Assembly (NCBI GenBank): GCA_015680685.1
Contig: MNCI01036208.1
Span: 135,600 to 199,599, forward strand
Origin: Gnetum montanum
Lineage: Eukaryota; Streptophyta; Gnetopsida; Gnetales; Gnetaceae
Direction: 5' to 3'
DNA length: 64,000 nt
Positions 10,978 through 24,262 of the stretch are shown piece after piece. The translations under genes were made by a program, and so were the position numbers. The notes under the pieces were generated by a model. That model made no database searches. It saw only the letters and a list, made by a program, of their open reading frames with translations, and had not been told where the DNA came from. Every line of letters starts with the position of its first letter. Position 1 is the first letter of the stretch.

Positions 10978-13870
10978 TCAGCATGGATGGCCATCTTTTT
11001 CACGACTAAGTTGGAAGGAGGAGATTTGAAAGTTTAAGCATGATTGTCCATCAGTTGAGGAATTATGGGCACTGGTTACTTGGTATTCATGGAAAGGCTT
11101 GATTTGTTGAGTGTTGACTAACAGTTTCTTATTTGGGTTGTCAGGATGGTAGACTAACATGGCTCCAGATTGAAAAGTTTCATGAATGACATCAGGACCC
11201 TTCCATAATTTTTAAAACTTAGTTCATTGAGGTATGTGAATGGGATTCCAATACAACATCTTATTGCTTGGTTGAACTTTTTCTTTCCTAATCCTTATGT
11301 CATGTTTTTGTTTGTTGTATGCCTTGTGTACTTCTTTGGATGATAGGACCACTAATCAATTCTCATCTAGCATGTTGAGGTTCACCAAATGTTCTTTTTG
11401 TGCTAGGCTTAGGTCCAAGATGAAGTCACATGTAGTTGATAGTGTCTACTTGGATAGGAAGTGTTGGAAGCTTCCCATACATGAGCTCATAGGGAGAGTA
11501 TCCAATAGGGAGTTTCCAAGTTGAATGATAAGCCCAAAGGGCATTATTGAGTTTAGAGCTCCATTTTCTCCTATATTTACTAATGGTACATGTTAGTATT
11601 TTGGTTGTCTCCTTATTAGTGAATTTAGCTTGACTATTAGCTTGGGGGTGGTATGGAGTTGTTAATTTATGCTTAACCCCTAAGCGTTGCATGAGTTTAC
11701 AAAAAGTGATATCCATAAACTATGTCCTATTATTGGAAATAAGTGCCCTTGGCACACCAAACCTATTTACAACATATTATTGCACAAACCAAGCCATCGT
11801 AGAGGATGTACAATTGATGATAGTTATCACTTCTGCCCATTTTGTATAGTAGTTAATAGCTATAATTATGAAGGACTTCTCATTAGACATGAAATTTATG
11901 GGCCCCATAAAGTTGATTCCCTAGAGGTTAAAAGGCTCCAGTAGTTGGATCCACTATTGGGACCCTTCCATTCAAGCAGTTATCCCTTCATCTTATTGGC
12001 ATCAATCATAGGAGTAGACAAAGTGATGGGTATCCCTAAATAGTATTGGCCAATAATATCTTGCCATGAGGATCTTAATGATTATTCACCTTCTAGCATA
12101 GTAATCCTGAAAAGGGCCCTCATGTGCATTTTTGAGGTCTTGTAATTGATCAACATTAAGAACACACCATCTTACCAAGCCATCTACGCAAACCATGTAA
12201 AGATTATCATTGATCTCCATGAAATTTTTGACCTAGTGAAGAAATTACTATTTCTTCTTATGGTCCCATCCCTATGACATCTCTTGAGTGAGAAGGTAGG
12301 ATAGGATGTTCTTGAACTAGTTGATTTCCTTGGGGTTTGGTTTGTTCATAGCACTAGCAAAAAGAAATTCATTGGGAAACTAGTCTGAGAGTGGGCTATC
12401 CTCCTCCTTGCTATTCCATCATAATCAAGACAAATGGTTAGCTACCACATTCTTAGTTCCCTTTCTGTCTACCATTATAAGATTCAACTTTTGTAAGATC
12501 ATCAGCCATCATATAACATAGGGGTTCACCATTGGTTTATTCATGAGAAACCTGATAGTGCTATGGTTTGTGTGCAAAAACATGTTATATCTAAGCACAT
12601 AGTGCCTAAATTTATCTACATCATATACCAGTGTCATGAGTTCTTTTTCAGTGGTGGTGTAATTCAGTTGTGCACCCACAATGCTCTTACTTGTATAGTG
12701 GATATAATATGGATGTTTTTGATCATGCAGCTATGTAAGCATGACTCCCAATGCATAGTTGGACGCATATGTCATGATATGAAATGTTTAGGACTAATTT
12801 GGAGCTGGTAAGATTGGTGTTTCTACAAGTTTTTGCTTGAGGTGTTGGAATGCATGCTCATATTCCTAAGTCCAAACAAACAATGCATCCTTCTTTGTGA
12901 GCTCTACCAATGATTTGGTAATTTTAAAAAAGTGTTCAATAAAGTGCCTATAATAACTAGGATGCTCATGGAATAACTACACATATTTAATAGTTTTAGG
13001 ATTTTTTGTGATTCCTTGGATGACCCTTATCTTTTTGGGATCCACCTCAATCCCCTTGTTAGAAATATGTGCCCCAAGATAGTGCCTTATTAGACCATCA
13101 AATGGCTCTTTTTCTAGTTGAGCCTAAGGTTTATTTCCACACATCATTTTAGCAGTTGCCCTAAATGGTCCAAGGCTTGCTTAAAAGTAGCACCATAGGT
13201 GAAGAAGTCATCCTTGAATACCTCCATCCCAGTACTGATTTGCTGTTGAAAGATGCTAAGGACCAAGCTTTGAAATGTAGTAGGAGCATTATATAGGCCA
13301 AAGGGCATCCTTCTGTATGAAAAAGTCCCCTAGGGACTTGTGAACATTATTTTGGCCTAATCCTTCAGTGCAATTTGGATTTGGTTATAGCCATTATAAC
13401 CATCCAAAAATTCATAGTATCAATGGCCTACTATTTTGTCCAACACTTATTCAACAAATGATAATAGAAAGTGATCCTTACAATTTGCCATGTTTAATAG
13501 CTTGAAATCAATAAAAACACTCCACTTGCCTTTTTTCTTTGGCACTAGAGCAAGTGGGCTAATCCACTCACTATTCACAATGGGGTAAATGAACCGTGCC
13601 TTGAGGAGTCGCTTAATTTTTTCATTGATGGTCTATTTAAGCTTGGGATTTAACCTCTTCTATTGCTAACTTTGTCATTTTATGGAGGAGTTTTCATAGA
13701 TCTTAGGTTGGCATATCTTGAGATCGATTCTTGTGAGCTCATGATATGAACAAGCAAAGGTTGTTGGTCATTTGTTGACAACTTCCAATAGCTTCTTTTT
13801 CTATAAGGGAGCAAGACTAGCATTGATGATAACTAGCTTGTCATTGGTGAGAAAGGCATATTCCATCCCA
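10978..13870 (-). pseudogene. pol of element B: RT, RNase H, integrase, degenerate
   Basis: Read on the minus strand. RT lies around 13100-13620 with WISPLALVPKK, FLDGYNGYNQI, MPFGLYNAPTTFQ and VFKDDFFTYG; the usual FMDD/YVDD catalytic box is FKDD. RNase H lies near 12560-12690 (AQLNYTTTEKEL, DKFRHYVL). The integrase core C-terminal half lies at 11426-11716 (TTPYHPQANSQAKFTNKE, LNNALWAYHS, IGYSPYELMYGKLP); the catalytic Glu of the GQAE motif is Lys. The end of the protein is at 10978-11160. Stops and frameshifts break every domain. Confidence 0.8.
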
Positions 13871-13883
13871 GCTAGTAGAGCTT

Positions 13884-14860
13884 TTAGCTCAAGGGTTCAT
13901 GCTTGAATGTTTCATGAACCTCCAAGTCTTCCCAATTGATTTCACTTTGCTCTTCAGAGAGTTGGTGATGGATCCACTCCAGTTGGTTGATGCTCTCTAC
14001 ATAAGAGTTCATGAGGCTCTCAATGGATTCCATGCAAATTATTGAGCCACTCTCTATTTTAGTTGTCAACCACTAGATGCTCACCTATTTTTTGGTTGCT
14101 ATGTATAGCACCTTTAAATTTCTATGATGTCTGCATACTACTTGCATGCTTTAAGTGTTGTGCTTTGAATGGTTCACAATTTCTACATGTAGTGGAACCC
14201 TATGTCATTGTATGTGATGCATCAAACATGCTTCTTATCAATCTTGCAAAATTCATTCTCTTTGAAAATCTTCAATGAGAGGTCTCTTATCCCCAACCAT
14301 GCATCAAAGGTACTTATCCATGCTCTTTTCATAATGATAGGGAAGTCCCCCTTATAGTTATCCACATAGATCTCCAGGAAGTCAGTAGGATATGACCACC
14401 CATAGATAGTGGTCACAATTGCCTCCACAAATTCCAAGGAAATAGTGATGGATTGATCTACCAATTCTAAACAAATTTTGTTCTTTTTAGTGGAGGTAGG
14501 TTATAGGATTTGTACATTTCTTGTGATATTAAGTTAACTCTAGGACTTGAGTCTAGAAGATCTTTACAAGGTTCATTTTCAATGATTTACAAATATATAA
14601 GGAAACTCCCAGGATTAGATCTCTTCCTAGGAAGGCTAGCCTTTATCCAATTAGTAACTGTGTGGGTCAACATTATAGTGTGCACTTTGAAAGAATTTTG
14701 GTTTGAAGGGTTCTTGAGAGATATTTCAGAGAAGGTAGGAGAAACAAGGTTAGTAGTTGTAGGTGTCTATGAGGGCTTTGTTGGAATACTGATTCTAAAT
14801 AATGGTTTTTTAAGGCCTAGTTTCAGAACCACTAGGTTGAGGAGCAGATTGTAAGTTCAT
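13884..14860 (-). pseudogene. protease region of element B
   Basis: Aspartic protease C-terminal part at 14222-14464: the WSYPTDFLEIYVD and FPIIMKRAWISTFDAW stretches correspond to the usual SYPxDFLVI and FPIILGRPWLxTxxA of Athila proteases. The linker towards RT (13884-14069) is glutamate-rich. The active-site part upstream is too decayed to place with confidence. Confidence 0.65.
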
Positions 14861-17245
14861 AGCCCTTGTGGAGTTTCCTTGTTATGGCTAGGCTAGTATT
14901 TCCCCCCTACATAGATGGAGAAAGTGGTAAAGGAGTTAAGGATGAAGGTGTAGGAGTGAAATGATGAGGAGGGTAATATGGAAATGGGAACTTCCCCCTT
15001 GAATATGGTACTCTATAATATTCAGGAGGGTAGTAGTGGTGTTGGAAGGAAGCATGATTGGAAGAGTCACATGCGGAGATAGGTTTCTGAATGTAGTAAT
15101 TGTATGGATCTAGTTGGTGGTAAGGATATTGTTACCTTAGTGGTGGAATCTCCCATGATTGTGGGTATTTCCATTATTGATATTGCTAATGAGGTTGAGG
15201 TGGCACTACACTTGGATAGTAGGCTTGTTTGTGGAACTGTTGATAGTTGCATTGTAAATAAGGCAACCTCCTAGGTGCTTGATGTTTGGCCGATCTATTA
15301 TTCAATGCATACACCCAAGATTCCTACAAGTATGATGTAATTTAGAAACATCCCTGAAGATGTTCATATTGATAGATGTCACATCCATCTTCATCTATTT
15401 TGAAATTTTCAAGCTCATCTACTACAACAACTTTTCCCTTACCCTTATGATGGGCATGTTCAGCTTCCTTTTTCTTCCCCTTGTCACATTCACTACCTCC
15501 TTGGTTTTTATTCTCCTTAGCAATTCTCAGAGTAGTTTGAAATTTTTCATCTAAGGAGTCCCACATTTTATCAACCTTGGTCAATATTTTAAAGATAGAT
15601 TTTTAGATCAGCAAGGTTTTTTGTTGCACCACTTCATCAAGTGATGCCTTTTCCTCACTATCACAAAAATGGACCTCCCTCTTGTAAAGGGAGGGGTCCC
15701 TATTGTACTCTTCTACACTGTCTCTCTTTTTTAGCTCATCCTCTTCTTTTTCCACTTGCTCAATTAGCCTTTGGATTTGATGGATCCTTAGCTTTACTAA
15801 CCTCCCTTGGGCATAGACCCCAAGAGTTCTCCTTGTTTTACTTCAAAGCCCATCTATGATATGGTGTAGCTAAGCCCTATGAGAATAGCCATGGCTTGGG
15901 CATCGGTGTAACAAAGAGTATTACTTATCCATGGCCGCATCCAAGGACTCATGTATGCCTTTCTTCTAGCCTTGGAATTTTCTTCTCATGTTGGACACTT
16001 GGGAGTATACCTAGTACTTATCATTAAACAATTCAAGCATTATAATCCACCTTTGAATTAATTCTAGTTCCAAGAACTGATACTAACTTTTGGATTCTTT
16101 GATGAGTATCCTAGGAAATAGCTTCAATTTTTGTCACTCATTCTCGACATTTTATAAGGAACAAACATTTTGGAAGGCCTACATATGATTTTGAAGATTT
16201 GAATTATATCTACCTTCAAACTTTGGAATATTATTCATGTTTAACCATTTGATTTAGCTATCCTTCATGTGCCTTGTTGGGATCCTAAAAGCCTTTGCAA
16301 TGTTTAACATGTTTTTTATTATAAGTAAGGGATCATCATAGTCATAGCAATCTTTGTGGCCCCTTTCATGGCCATGTTGCCTGTGATAAGTCCTGATAAT
16401 GCTTCTTTCTCTATGATGGTCCTCCCCTGATTTTCCACAATCTTAGTCATTATAGTAGGATTGACAATCATCCTAATCTTGTCATTCACCTCCATCATGG
16501 TCCTTGTTTCCTCTATAGCTTTGATTAGAGTTGGAGGAGGAAGATCATGAGAATGAAGAAGGTGAAGAGGAAGGGGATCCACCACCAACATGGTTTCTAC
16601 TACTTCCTTTCCTTTAGTCCTTAGCATGGTCACCATGTTTATCCTTGTCATGATGCTTTTCCTTGTTCTTGCCTTAACTACCCCAATGTGAGGCCCCTTG
16701 ATCATGGGATCCATTCTTTTTAGAACTAGGGTAGTCCATAGTGGACTATAGTAGTTGGCTAATTATCTCTTTATCAAAGAGAGGAGGAGAATTTGTGTAT
16801 TAAGAGGTCCTCGAGAAGAAGTCCTTTCCTTATGTGGTTGCAAGAACAAGTGGGTACGGTTCCATTTGCCTTTTGATGCCTCATATCATTCTTCCATCAA
16901 TTGATCTTTTCTCTTTTGTGCCTCTATGGAATGATAATTTTGATAGCCATGATCTTTCACTTCATACTTGGAGTTAAGTCCTATAATGCCTAGCCAAATA
17001 AGATTGTTTAGAAGCATTGTAGGAATAAATTGGTTAGGAGGCAACACTATATTTCCTTTCATGTTCCTCCACCATAGCTACTCATCTTGATGTAGGATGA
17101 AGGTGAAGTCTAGAGTGTACTCATCCAAATGAGTGTAGACCACCTTAAATTGTTGAGGCACTAGCATCTTGTGGCCTTCTTGTCCTTGCTAATTGGAATT
17201 GCTCATAAAGGGTGGTGGAGATTTTTCCCTACGAGAAGAAGCCAT
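14861..17245 (-). pseudogene. gag of element B, degenerate
   Basis: Start codon at 17245 (MASSRREKSPPP). The N-terminal domain has VVYTHLDEYTLDFTFILHQDE and NIVLPPNQF, shared with A and C. The charged spacer at 16319-16714 and the KVDKMWDSLDEKFQTTLRIAKE stretch (15342-15584) match A (AKVDQMWDSLDSRFETVLKI). The capsid-like middle (15700-16100) retains the paralogue of WKQGIHEPLD but is full of stops. C-terminal glycine/glutamine-rich part at 15000-15330. Confidence 0.75.
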
Positions 17246-17374
17246 GTTAATTTGTAAGAAAAATAATCTGCATACGTTATTATTATTTTCTTAATGATTT
17301 TGATCTTTATGGTTCATTACGATGTTGTTGAATGATTTCACTAACTTCATAGGTAGGACACATAGCTAACTAAA

Positions 17375-17394
17375 GTTCTCGACAACGGTGCTAA
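17375..17394 (-). other. primer binding site of element B
   Basis: The minus strand reads TTAGCACCGTTGTCGAGAAC directly after LTR 2. This is the same site as in A with a few changes, and it marks LTR 2 as B's 5' LTR. Confidence 0.7.
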
Positions 17395-18189
17395 TGATGA
17401 GCAATGATTATATCCTACATTCAATCACATGAATTCTAAGCATTCACTTAGTGATCTAGTCAAATTTCATAGACTTTGGTTCTCTAAATACACATTATCT
17501 AGATGGTGAATCTAAAGACAAGATCATTTTCTTCTTGGTTCCACCTATGTGGGTACAAATGTATGGTCAAGTATAATCAAGGTACATGATTTGTATAATT
17601 TTATATTTTATCTATTTTAGCATAAGTGTAAAAGAAAGTAATTAAGTATTAATTAATCTAATAGCTATCTAATGTGTTAAGTTATTCCTAACACAAGCAT
17701 CCACTCCCACCTACTGTACACATCCTAAATGTGTTATAATGTTGCTGGGTTACCAAGTGCTAGCACTACTAGAATTACCAAGTGTTAACATTATGTTTAA
17801 TGTGGTTGTACTTATGTGAAAAATTAATCTTATTTAATTAACTAAAGACATGGAAATAAATTGCATGAAAAGTAAAGTGCATTAAAATAAACATTAGGCT
17901 ATTTCCAAATGTTTCAAGGTATTTTAAGAAGTTCGTCCTTATTACCATCACATTGAAGTGTCCAGGTACATCAGTGCTCGAATAAGGATCTGTACACTTC
18001 TTGACTCCTACTGTGGGCACTTAAAAAGTATTCTAACCTTTTTGGAAACAAACTACAAGAACTTTCCTAAGCTATTGGCTTAATGATGCCATAAATGTGG
18101 TAGGTGCATGCATATATATAGGTAGACCTAGATGCCACATTGACGCATTAGATCATGCATTGATGTAGCCCACCGATGATGTTTCATTA
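17395..18189 (-). repeat. LTR 2: 5' LTR of element B
   Basis: Starts TGATGAGC beside the PBS and ends near TTTCATTA (18189), by comparison with CTCATTA/CTCATCA ends of LTR 3 and LTR 4. It shares with them the central CATCCACTCCCAC...CACATCC and GGGTTACCAAGTGC stretches. TATATATA at 18113-18120 is the likely TATA box (minus strand). The outer edge is approximate. Confidence 0.65.
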
Positions 18190-20088
18190 CTTTTTTATGC
18201 ATGATACTCTTCCCCAATGGCTACATTGGTCACTATGTGATCAAGAGGATTTGAAAATCACACAAATCAAATCCATAGTGAGGAAGTTATGAAGCTTGTA
18301 AGTTCAAGGGTTAGAGGCTCAAAAAAATAGCATAAACTCCCCTTGCTATGAAATGTGGAAATGAAAAAATTTCTAACTCCTTGAATATATATATATATAT
18401 ATTTCTTGGTGAAACATTGTTTTTTTTAACATTATAGGACTTAATAGATCATAGCTACAATGACACCACCAAAAAATTTTGATTTTTAAGTAATTTTTGG
18501 TAAAAAAAAATTAAGTCAAATGGATAACTTGGAAGATGTAGAAGTTTTCTAGAGTATCCTTAATTATAGATGATGCTCATATTGTTAAAATTTGGTTGTC
18601 AAAGGTCATAAATAAGGAATCTTTGGTAAAGAAGGCCAATTAGATGTATAAGAGAGGTAGTGAGAATTGCCAAAAGTATGATTAGATATGGAGATTTAGG
18701 AAAGTAAACATTGATGGTTAAAGTGCCTTGAAGGAACAAGATGATGTGGAATTAGTCATCAAGTATGAGATATAAGAGTTATACAAGTAGGTCCTTTCCA
18801 AAGCAGGCTTCAGCTCTTAGTACCCTTGTATAACCATACCTATAAGTGTCCTTAGGTACTCAAGGAGTTGAATGTAGAATATACTTATCATATAAAAAAC
18901 ACATGTTAGTGTTGCTAGGATGGAAAAAATAATACTATATTATAAAAAACCATTAAATTATGATCATATATTAATTAGGTGGAATAGGATTAGGAAGGAT
19001 TACAAAAATTGGGACGTAAAGTGTCTTACCATAGGCATTATGAATTCTTATGTGAAATGTATGGTTAAATTGATCATTAAACTTTTTGTCTAAGATCTAA
19101 ACCAAGTCCATACCACTTACCAGTGACATCATATTATATCATCCCAAAACTAGCAACAATAAGACTACCATTGCTGCAAGAAAAATTATTACTTAGAAAT
19201 GTAGCTCAAGGAAGTAGTTTATTAATAACATATGTTATTTTTGACATTTATTAGAAGCCACCTACCTTCAGGCATGGGTAACATGTCTTTTTAATGGGAT
19301 CCCTAGAAATTTTATTCTATGCATTTATTATATTTTTATTGGATAGACATAATGAGAGGACTACCTTTAGGCATGGGTAACATGCCTTTCCAATGACATG
19401 GTAAGGTAGCACATATTGTACTTCTACTTTCATTTTTTTAATTAGAACTCAAGAAAATAATATAATTTTAATAACAAGATAAAACTTATAGTAGTAGTCT
19501 TAGAGAATCCACAAATCCCCTTGATGTCACACCCTTTTCATTCCCACTTGGTTCTTTACCTTTCTATCTAGGCATCATGATCACTAATTTTAATTATGAC
19601 CATGGTAGGAACCTCTTATTATTGGAAATGAGTTGATGGATAATATGGTCTCACTATATATAAAATTAAACTTCTAATGATTTGATAATGTATAATAGTT
19701 TTCACATTATTAGGACTACATCTTACTTTATTTCTTTTCACCTTATTGAAAAATTAAAAACAACATGTATAAGAAAAATGATGAAAAATTATTGAAAAAT
19801 GATAAGAATGGAAAACTTAAGAAAGAATTTAAAAGATATCAAAGAATATAAAATGATTAAGAAANATAATTTAAAAGATATCAAAGAATATAAAATGATT
19901 AAGAAATGAGAAAAGTATAAAAGAATGGAAAATATTATTAAAGAATGTGAAAAATTGTTAAGAAATGTAAAAATTATAATAAAAAAATTGGAACCCAAAA
20001 AATTATAAAATAAAAATGTTGAAAAGTACTTATTAATTCCTAAGTAAAATAAGACATCTCCCCCATGATTAAACTCATGAGAGAGTGT
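18190..20088 (-). other. 3' noncoding part of element E
   Basis: Similar to the noncoding segment between integrase and env-like region in B and C. It carries the GGCATGGGTAACATG island twice (19267-19292 and 19366-19390), a TA microsatellite (18386-18402) and an A-rich tract (19740-20020) that in other copies follows the integrase end. No coding potential seen. Confidence 0.6.
19826..19906. other. 39-bp duplication flanking a single N (likely assembly join)
   Basis: An identical 39-base sequence occurs at 19826-19864 and 19868-19906, separated by N (19865) and two bases. A perfect repeat around an undetermined base suggests that two overlapping contig ends were placed side by side. Confidence 0.7.
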
Positions 20089-21060
20089 TTAGAAAATGGA
20101 CCCTGGATTCCTAGGATCATACAGAGGTTTCTTATTTATCATCCTTAGTGATTTAGATTTTTGTTTATTATCCCATGTGACATTGATGATCATCAAGTTT
20201 TGATATTTTGGAGATAGATATTCTATTAGGCTAAATGATCTTTTCATTTCAAAAGATCCAACTATGTTCACTTTTTTATTCTTAATTTTAGGTTTTCGAT
20301 CTCCATGTTTACTAGTTGTTGTTGGTGTATGATCATGGTTTAGGATATCCTTTTGTATGTTCTCAATTTGGTTCATTTTCTTAGGGTACGAGTTAATAAG
20401 TGAATTAGATGTTTCCATGCATATTTTAGGGGATTTTATGCTCTCATCTCTTAACTACTAGATGTATTTTGATTTAGTAGTCATTTCCTCTTCTTGTATA
20501 CACACTTTTTTCTCACATTTGTTGCGGACTGGTGTAAGGATTGTGTTGACATTTTGAAGTTTCAGTCCACAGCTGCATCCTTCTTTATCATCAGTAATGC
20601 ATGGAATTTGTTGTGTATGTATGACTCCTTTCTCATCTTCCTTGGAAATTTCCAAGGATAAGTCTCTCATTCCTAACTTAGCATCAATTTTGCTAAGCCA
20701 TGCTTTCCCCATAATGATGAAAAATTCCTTGTCATCATTCTTCACATTGATCACAAGAAAATTTGCTAGATAAGACCATCTATTGATGGTGGTCATAACA
20801 TCTATTTGTCTCAAAGGAATGGTGATTGATTGATCTATAAGCTCTAGTCTTATGTTACACGTCTTTAAGGATGATAGGTTCAATACCTTGTATGTTTTTT
20901 GAGATATCAAGTTAACTCTAGAGCTTGAGTCTAATAGAGCATTACATGGTGAATTTCTAGCAATCTATAAATAAATAAAAGGATATTTAGGATCTATTTT
21001 TTTAGGAAGTGTTCTTGCTTTTATATAGTTTGATACTATATCAGTTAGCATGATAGTTAT
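20089..21060 (-). pseudogene. protease region of element E; RT-integrase deleted after it
   Basis: The 20458-20910 frame contains ELIDQSITIPLRQIDVMTTI, WSYLANFLVINVKNDD and FFIIMGKAWLSKIDAKLGM, matching the protease part of B (14222-14464). The linker 20089-20418 follows. Just left of it (about 20060) is the sequence that in other copies follows integrase, so about 3-4 kb of RT, RNase H and integrase is missing. Confidence 0.7.
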
Positions 21061-23371
21061 AATCTTTTGATTTGATTATTATGGCAGCATGTTGCTTATA
21101 GGAGGATCTATCATTGGGGAAACTTGCTTGGGAGAAGTCCTTACTCTACTAGCCTTTTCTAGACTTTTCTTAAAGAAAGGACATTTCCTAGATTTTCCTT
21201 TAGTTTTTTTGGTAGATCCTCTCTTTGTATATTCACTACATTAGAAGCATTTTTTTGCTATGGTTGTGATGGTAGTTCTCTTTACATGACTGGTGGAGGC
21301 ATTGCAAGTAGAGAGTTAGGAGGTTGGATTGATGAACTAGTTGTTGGTTGATGTGCATAAGGATTTGGATCTATTCTTGAAGTAGTGGGCTAGTAATATT
21401 TTGGTAGATAGTAGTGAGAGGAAGTATGGACTGAAGCATTTTCTAAAGAGATTGGACATTAAACATAATATCCATAAGGATTTGGTTGCCTATATGGACA
21501 TTGTTGCCTTGGAAATGACATTCCTCATGCTTATGGTTGTTGCCACTACTATTGGTAATCCTCTTGTATTTGAGGATAGGCTCTACTAAAATAGTATGAT
21601 AGTTAGAAGGATTGTTTGAGATTGCCTTGTGGGTAAGATAATCTTTTTAACATTTTCTTCTGGAAAAATTTTAGATTGAAAGCATATGACCCAAACTCTT
21701 GTACGTGGGCTATGACATGACAACATCCTTTAGGATGTTCATATTAGCACACTTTCCATCCTTCATTATCTTTTGAATTGAAGTCTATAAATTCTTCAAT
21801 TGAAACAACTTTTCCTTTATGTTTATAGTTCTCTCGTTCATTACGTCTTTTTCTTCTTCTTTTCTTTGTTCTTTTTTAGTGCTTGTTTAGTCTTTTCATC
21901 CACTATCTTAAGTACTATAGCAAGTTTCTCATCCATTTAGTTCCATATTTTCTCTACCTTTGTTGCAATGTCCTTGACTAATTTTTGAATGGGTAGAGTT
22001 TTCCTTTGAATGATATCCTATAAATTTTCATCTTCTTGTCTATCACACATTCTAACATCTATTTTTCTTATTACAAGATCTCGGTTGTATTCCTCAATTG
22101 ATTTTTATTTCTTCAATTCTCCTTCTTCTTTGGCCACCTGGTCTACTAGTCTTTGAATTTGGTGGACTATCATTTTTGATAATCTTCCTTGGGCATATAC
22201 CCAAAGGGTTTTTCTAGTCTTATTCCTTAACCCATCAATAATATATCTTAGTTGTTCCCTTTGTAGAAATCCATGGCTTGGGCACCTATGTAGTAAGGAA
22301 TAATATTTTCCCATTGATGTGTCAAGGGATTCATGTGTCCCTTGCTTCCATTCTTGCATTTTTCTTAAACTGGATACTCTTAAATAGGTTTGATATTATC
22401 ATTAAAGATCTCTAGCATGGTACTCCATCTTTGGGTTGATTCTAATTCTAAGAATTAATACTAGCTTTCTATTTTCTTGAGGAGCAACATGGAAAACAAC
22501 TTTAACTTTTGCTAATCACTCTTAATATTCTAAAAGACACATGCATCATGAAATGCTTGAAGATGGTGCTATGGATCCACATTATATACACCTTCAAATT
22601 TGGGAATATTTTTCATGTCTAGTCACTTGATTCAACTATCCCTTATGTGCCTGCTAGGAATGTACACTACTTTTCTAATGTTAATCATGTTGTGAGTGGC
22701 TAGTAGGTGTTCTTCATGATTTTTGATTTATAGGATCTATTGTAGTTGTAATCTCTTTGATGTTCATAGTGTTGTTCCATTTTTTTATGCTTAAGCTTAT
22801 CTCTTTGTTGTTCATAATCATCTTCTTCATTAGGATACCCTGTTTGATATTCATAACTTTCATGATCCCTACATATTTTCTTGTTATAATCTCTAGGTCT
22901 TCATTCCTTGTTATTAGATTCCATTGATGATCGTGAGGAGGAAGAGGAAGCAGTTGGAGAATAGTTCTAGCTAGTTTTTCTTCTATGACTTTGTGATCTA
23001 TTCTCTTATGGTTCTATGGAATCTCTAGGCCTTGATCTCTACATTTTTTTGGAGTCTTCTACATCTCTCCTAGGTGTTTTCATAAGGATTGAATGCAATT
23101 GTATTTTGATAGGCTCCTCTAAATGATTGATAGGCATTAGTGAATGGGATTCATGAGTTTGGTGGTGTTTCTTCATTATGAATGTATCATCATTAATTTC
23201 TTCTAGGAGAACATTATGGGTTACTTTTTTTCCTTTTTTGTTCTCATGTTTTGTCTCCATGGAAACATCCCTTCTTACTTGTGCTTCCATGGGTTGATAA
23301 GGCATGGTCATGTGTTTAGTAACATGATATCCTTGTTGTGCATGGTTAAGGTTTAATGTTATTAAGATTAC
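21061..23371 (-). pseudogene. gag of element E, main part (interrupted by element C)
   Basis: The capsid-like stretch 22105-22359 (WKQGTHESLDTSMGKYYSLL, LQREQLRYIIDGLRNKTRK) matches A and B. The upstream gag part (23039-23340) is charged. It stops at 23371 where LTR 3 of element C begins, and the missing N-terminal end is found at 53359-53588. In gag of B the corresponding bases run without interruption, which shows the insertion point. Confidence 0.75.
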
Positions 23372-24262
23372 TAATGAGCAATGAGTATACCCTACACCCA
23401 ACCATATGAATCACTAGTGTCCACTTAGTGATTTGATTGAATTCTAAAGACTTTAGGTTTCTAAGTACATTAATTTTAGGAGGTGAAAATAACTATTGCA
23501 ATCGTTGTCATCTGAGTTCCACTTGTGAAGTGCAATGTTATGGTTGAGTGTAACTAAGGCATATGATTTTTATCATTTTATTTTTTATAGTTTAAGTTTC
23601 CTAAGAATAAAAAATTAATAATTAAGTAATTTAATATTTAACTAATCTAATAACTAGTTAACACTTAACTAATCTTAATATAAGCATATTTTTCCACTTG
23701 CCATATACATCTTGAATGCGTTATAATGCTACTGGGTTACCAAACGGTAAGCATTATTGAGATTACCAAATACCAAGAATATGCTCAAAGTGGTCATACT
23801 TATGTTTTCTATTTAATATATCTATCTTAATTAATTACATAATTACTTAAGAACATTAACATAAATTTCTTCAATATTAAATGCTTAAAGAAAATAATTA
23901 ATCTAGTCCAAGTGCTACAAGGTTTGATCAGAAAGTCATCTGTATTGCCACACACATTGAAGTGCTTAGGTACAATAGTTCTTGAATAAATATTTGTATA
24001 CTCTTTGACTCCTACTATGAGAACTCAAAAAATATTCTAACTTTTAAGAGGAAAAACTATTGTAGCTTTAATACAACTATGAGACTTATTACCATAAAGT
24101 AGCCAGTGAGCATGTATTTATAGGTGAAAATAGGGTGCCCCATCAATGGGTACACATCAACGGGTCAAACCCTATGTTGACAGGATCACATCAATTAGAT
24201 CCTATCAATGGAGTAGCATTGATGGTATCCCATCTGCATGGCCAAATCATGATGACTCATCA
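23372..24262 (-). repeat. LTR 3: 3' LTR of element C
   Basis: 891 bases. It begins TAATGAG (mutated TGATGAG) and ends GACTCATCA, giving short inverted ends TGATGAG/CTCATCA. TATTTATA at 24115-24122 is the TATA box on the minus strand. Repeats of CATCAATGG and CATCAACGG (24143-24240) fill the upstream U3. The flank to the right (TACCCCTATG) gives a purine-rich AGGGGTA tract on the minus strand, as expected before a 3' LTR. Confidence 0.75.

Larger units (their letters stand above)
6138..18189 (-). mobile_element. Athila-like element B, 3' LTR lost
   Basis: Minus-strand element in canonical order: LTR 2 (17395-18189), PBS, gag, protease, RT, RNase H, integrase, a 1.4-kb noncoding segment, then an env-like region. 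At its left end the sequence equivalent to the first 100 bases beside a 3' LTR and the LTR itself are missing. It joins directly to the env-like remnant of E. A deletion spanning B's 3' LTR and roughly 0.7 kb of E explains this. No target duplication can be checked because one end is gone. Confidence 0.65.

Noticed and set aside
18386-18402. TATATA run as a promoter
   Set aside because: It is a simple TA microsatellite without the flanking repeats seen at the other TATA boxes.
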